From assembly GCA_035552275.1 (NCBI GenBank), contig DASZLR010000066.1:1-7159 (forward strand): a DNA stretch of 7,159 nucleotides. The letters are read 5' to 3'. Under the pieces are notes generated by a model. The model had not been told where the DNA came from. It was given only the letters and a program-made list of their open reading frames with translations, and did no database searches. Made by a program: the position numbers and the translations under genes. This document shows positions 5,844-7,159 of this stretch, in pieces; positions within the stretch are counted from its first letter, which is position 1; each line of letters starts with the position of its first letter. The DNA is from DASVLX01 sp035552275 (GTDB taxonomy: Bacteria; Actinomycetota; Actinomycetes; Mycobacteriales; Pseudonocardiaceae).

Positions 5844-6844
5844 GTGAGTCGATCACGCTGGACATCGACGGCACGGACGTCGCGGTGTCCAATCCGGGCA
5901 AGGTGTTCTTCAAGCAGCGGGGCGAGACCAAGCTCGACTTGATCCGGTACTACCAGGCCGTGGCCGAGCCGATCATGTCCACTGTCCGCGGCCGGCCGCT
6001 GCTGCTGGAGCGATATCCCGAGGGCGCGAGCGGGAAGTCGTTCTTCCAGAAGCGGATACCGAAGTCGGCACCGCCCTGGCTCACCACGACCGTGGTGTCC
6101 ACCCCCAGCGGCACGCTGAGCGACGCACTCGTGGGCGCGAATCTCGCTCACCTGGTGTGGGCGATCAACCTGGGCTGCATCGGGTTCCACGTCTGGCCGA
6201 TCCACGCGGCCGATCCGGAGATCACCGACGAACTCCGCATCGACCTCGACCCGTCGCCCGGCATCACTTTTGACGACGTTCGCGAGACCGCCGTGCGCAC
6301 CCGCGAACTGCTCGGCGAGCTCGGCATCCTGCCGCACATCAAGACGACCGGCTCGCGCGGCCTGCATATCTACGTCCGGTTGCTGCCCCGCTGGGACGGC
6401 TACCAGGTCCGCGCCGCCGCCGTCGCCCTCGCCCGTGAGCTGGAACGCCGCCATCCGACCCTGATCACCGCCCAGTGGTGGAAGGAGGAACGCGGCCGCC
6501 GGGTCTTCGTGGACTTCAACCAGAATGCCCCGCACAAAACGGTTTTCGGCGCGTGGTGCGTCCGGCCTCGGGTTGGCGCCCAGGCTTCCACCCCGATCAC
6601 CTGGGACGAGCTGACCGACGTCGCTCCGGACACCCTGACCATCGCCACCGTGCCCGATCTCGTGGCGCGCCGCGGCGACCCATGGGCCGAGATGAACGAC
6701 CGTCCACAGTCGATTCAGCCGCTCCTGGACATGTACCGCCAGGATCTGATCGACGGCATGATGGACGCCCCATGGCCGCCGGTCTACCCGAAGCAGCCCG
6801 GCGAGCCGCCCCGTGTCGCTCCCAGCCGCGCCAAGCGCGCGTGA
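5840..6844 (+). CDS. LigD-type primase-polymerase (Prim-PolC-like, archaeo-eukaryotic primase superfamily)
   Basis: 334 residues, equal to the polymerase domain of LigD as a free protein. Such enzymes fill short gaps, often inserting ribonucleotides, and extend mismatched or blunt ends. Visible signatures: SNPGKVFF (17-24) and the RYYQAVAEPIMSTVRGRPL region near the N terminus, LLERYPEGASGKSFFQKRIP (55-74), the catalytic pair LRIDLDPSPG (D135, D137), KTTGSRGLHIYV with the SxGxH motif (S172, G174, H176), and the third metal-binding aspartate in VFVDFNQN (D225). All key residues are present, so activity is expected. The GTG start overlaps the ligC stop (GTGA) and has CGGAG at good spacing; earlier starts would lie inside ligC. 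The best known relative is Prim-PolC (Rv3730c of M. tuberculosis, MSMEG_6301 of M. smegmatis), which neighbours LigC and acts with it in base excision repair. Here the two form a head-to-tail operon, suggesting equal expression. Confidence 0.92.
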   Translation: MSESITLDIDGTDVAVSNPGKVFFKQRGETKLDLIRYYQAVAEPIMSTVRGRPLLLERYPEGASGKSFFQKRIPKSAPPWLTTTVVSTPSGTLSDALVGANLAHLVWAINLGCIGFHVWPIHAADPEITDELRIDLDPSPGITFDDVRETAVRTRELLGELGILPHIKTTGSRGLHIYVRLLPRWDGYQVRAAAVALARELERRHPTLITAQWWKEERGRRVFVDFNQNAPHKTVFGAWCVRPRVGAQASTPITWDELTDVAPDTLTIATVPDLVARRGDPWAEMNDRPQSIQPLLDMYRQDLIDGMMDAPWPPVYPKQPGEPPRVAPSRAKRA

Positions 6845-6848
6845 CGGT

Positions 6849-7159
6849 TCAGTGGATGAGTTCATAGCGGCGGAATGGGTTGGTTCGGGGTTTCATCTGT
6901 GGGTCTATATAGGACGGTGGGATGAAGGTTGGTATCCCTTTGTCCATCACGATTTTCCAGCGGGAGTGGTGCACGAGGGTATGATGCTCGCGGCAGAGCA
7001 GGGTGAGATTTTCCAACGCCGTGGGGCCTCCGTCCGCCCAGTGCCGGATGTGGTGGACATCGGTCCAGTGCTGTGGACGCGGGCAGGACGGGAAGGCGCA
7101 CCCGCCGTCCCGGAATACCACGGCTTTGCGGATCGCGGCCGGGATGGTGCGGGTCGACC
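6849..7159 (-). CDS. HNH endonuclease domain protein, DUF222/13E12 type, C-terminal part (runs off right edge)
   Basis: About 103 codons remain. The frame stays open to the right edge, and the upstream residues (TRTIPAAIRKAVVFRDGG) match the family, so the true start lies outside the window; a GTG at 7121-7119 is internal. The HNH domain shows CAFPSC (a Cys pair, bases 7100-7083), DVHHIRHWADGG with the catalytic His pair, ENLTLLC with the Asn, and REHH. The tail, with PTFIPPSYIDP and PRTNPF, is also typical. These proteins are present in many copies in actinobacteria, often with an N-terminal DUF222 region, and behave like mobile or rapidly duplicated genes; the function of most is unknown. 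The last 150 bases of the gene are visibly less GC-rich than the repair genes, which fits separate ancestry. It converges on the primase-polymerase gene with only four bases between stop codons, so it is not part of that operon. Confidence 0.88.
   Translation of the reverse strand, partial: STRTIPAAIRKAVVFRDGGCAFPSCPRPQHWTDVHHIRHWADGGPTALENLTLLCREHHTLVHHSRWKIVMDKGIPTFIPPSYIDPQMKPRTNPFRRYELIH

Noticed and set aside
6827..6839. CGCGC-CAA-GCGCG hairpin at the end of the primase-polymerase gene as a bidirectional terminator
   Set aside because: The stem is only 5 bp, lies upstream of the plus-strand stop, and no T-rich tail follows on either strand.
4358..6865. Long minus-strand open frame (about 835 codons) opposite the ligase and polymerase genes
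   Set aside because: It spans three well-supported plus-strand genes and shows no recognisable domain; it is an antisense shadow.
1..7159. CRISPR array, tRNA, rRNA or insertion sequence
   Set aside because: No spaced direct repeats, cloverleaf-like segments, rRNA sequence or transposase frame with terminal repeats was seen.

Overview
The window is very GC-rich and compact. Its codons strongly prefer G or C in the third position, several genes start with GTG, and neighbouring genes overlap by 1-4 bases. The gene families and their order point to an actinobacterium, probably of the Pseudonocardiaceae or a near relative; this is inference from family resemblance and synteny, not from a database search.

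Left part (1-3600, minus strand). A 1057-residue AdnA-type helicase-nuclease (3475-302) is one half of the actinobacterial AdnAB double-strand-break resection machine. A 42-codon leader ORF (3600-3472) runs into its GTG start by a 4-base GTGA overlap. A Fic-family gene starts on the last base of its stop codon (302-300) and leaves the window at the left edge. In mycobacteria adnB directly follows adnA; here the Fic gene takes that place.

Right part (3642-6844, plus strand). Four tightly packed genes diverge from adnA across a short intergenic region: an alpha/beta hydrolase (LipV-like), an alkyltransferase-like protein with PWHRV in place of the PCHRV active site, an ATP-dependent DNA ligase of the LigC type, and a LigD-type primase-polymerase of the Prim-PolC type. 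The adnA / lipV / MGMT-like order matches the Rv3202c-Rv3203-Rv3204 locus of Mycobacterium tuberculosis. LigC and Prim-PolC lie elsewhere in that genome (Rv3731 and Rv3730c). This window joins the two repair modules.

Right edge (7159-6849, minus strand). This is the C-terminal end of a DUF222/13E12-type HNH endonuclease, converging on the polymerase gene with only 4 bases between the stop codons.

As a unit, the window is a DNA repair cluster: end resection (AdnA), recognition of alkylated guanine (ATL), gap filling (Prim-PolC) and nick sealing (LigC), with a possible AMP-transferase (Fic) coupled to the resection gene. The most useful leads are the Fic gene in the adnB position, the combined ATL-LigC-Prim-PolC operon, and the small coupled leader ORF in front of adnA.
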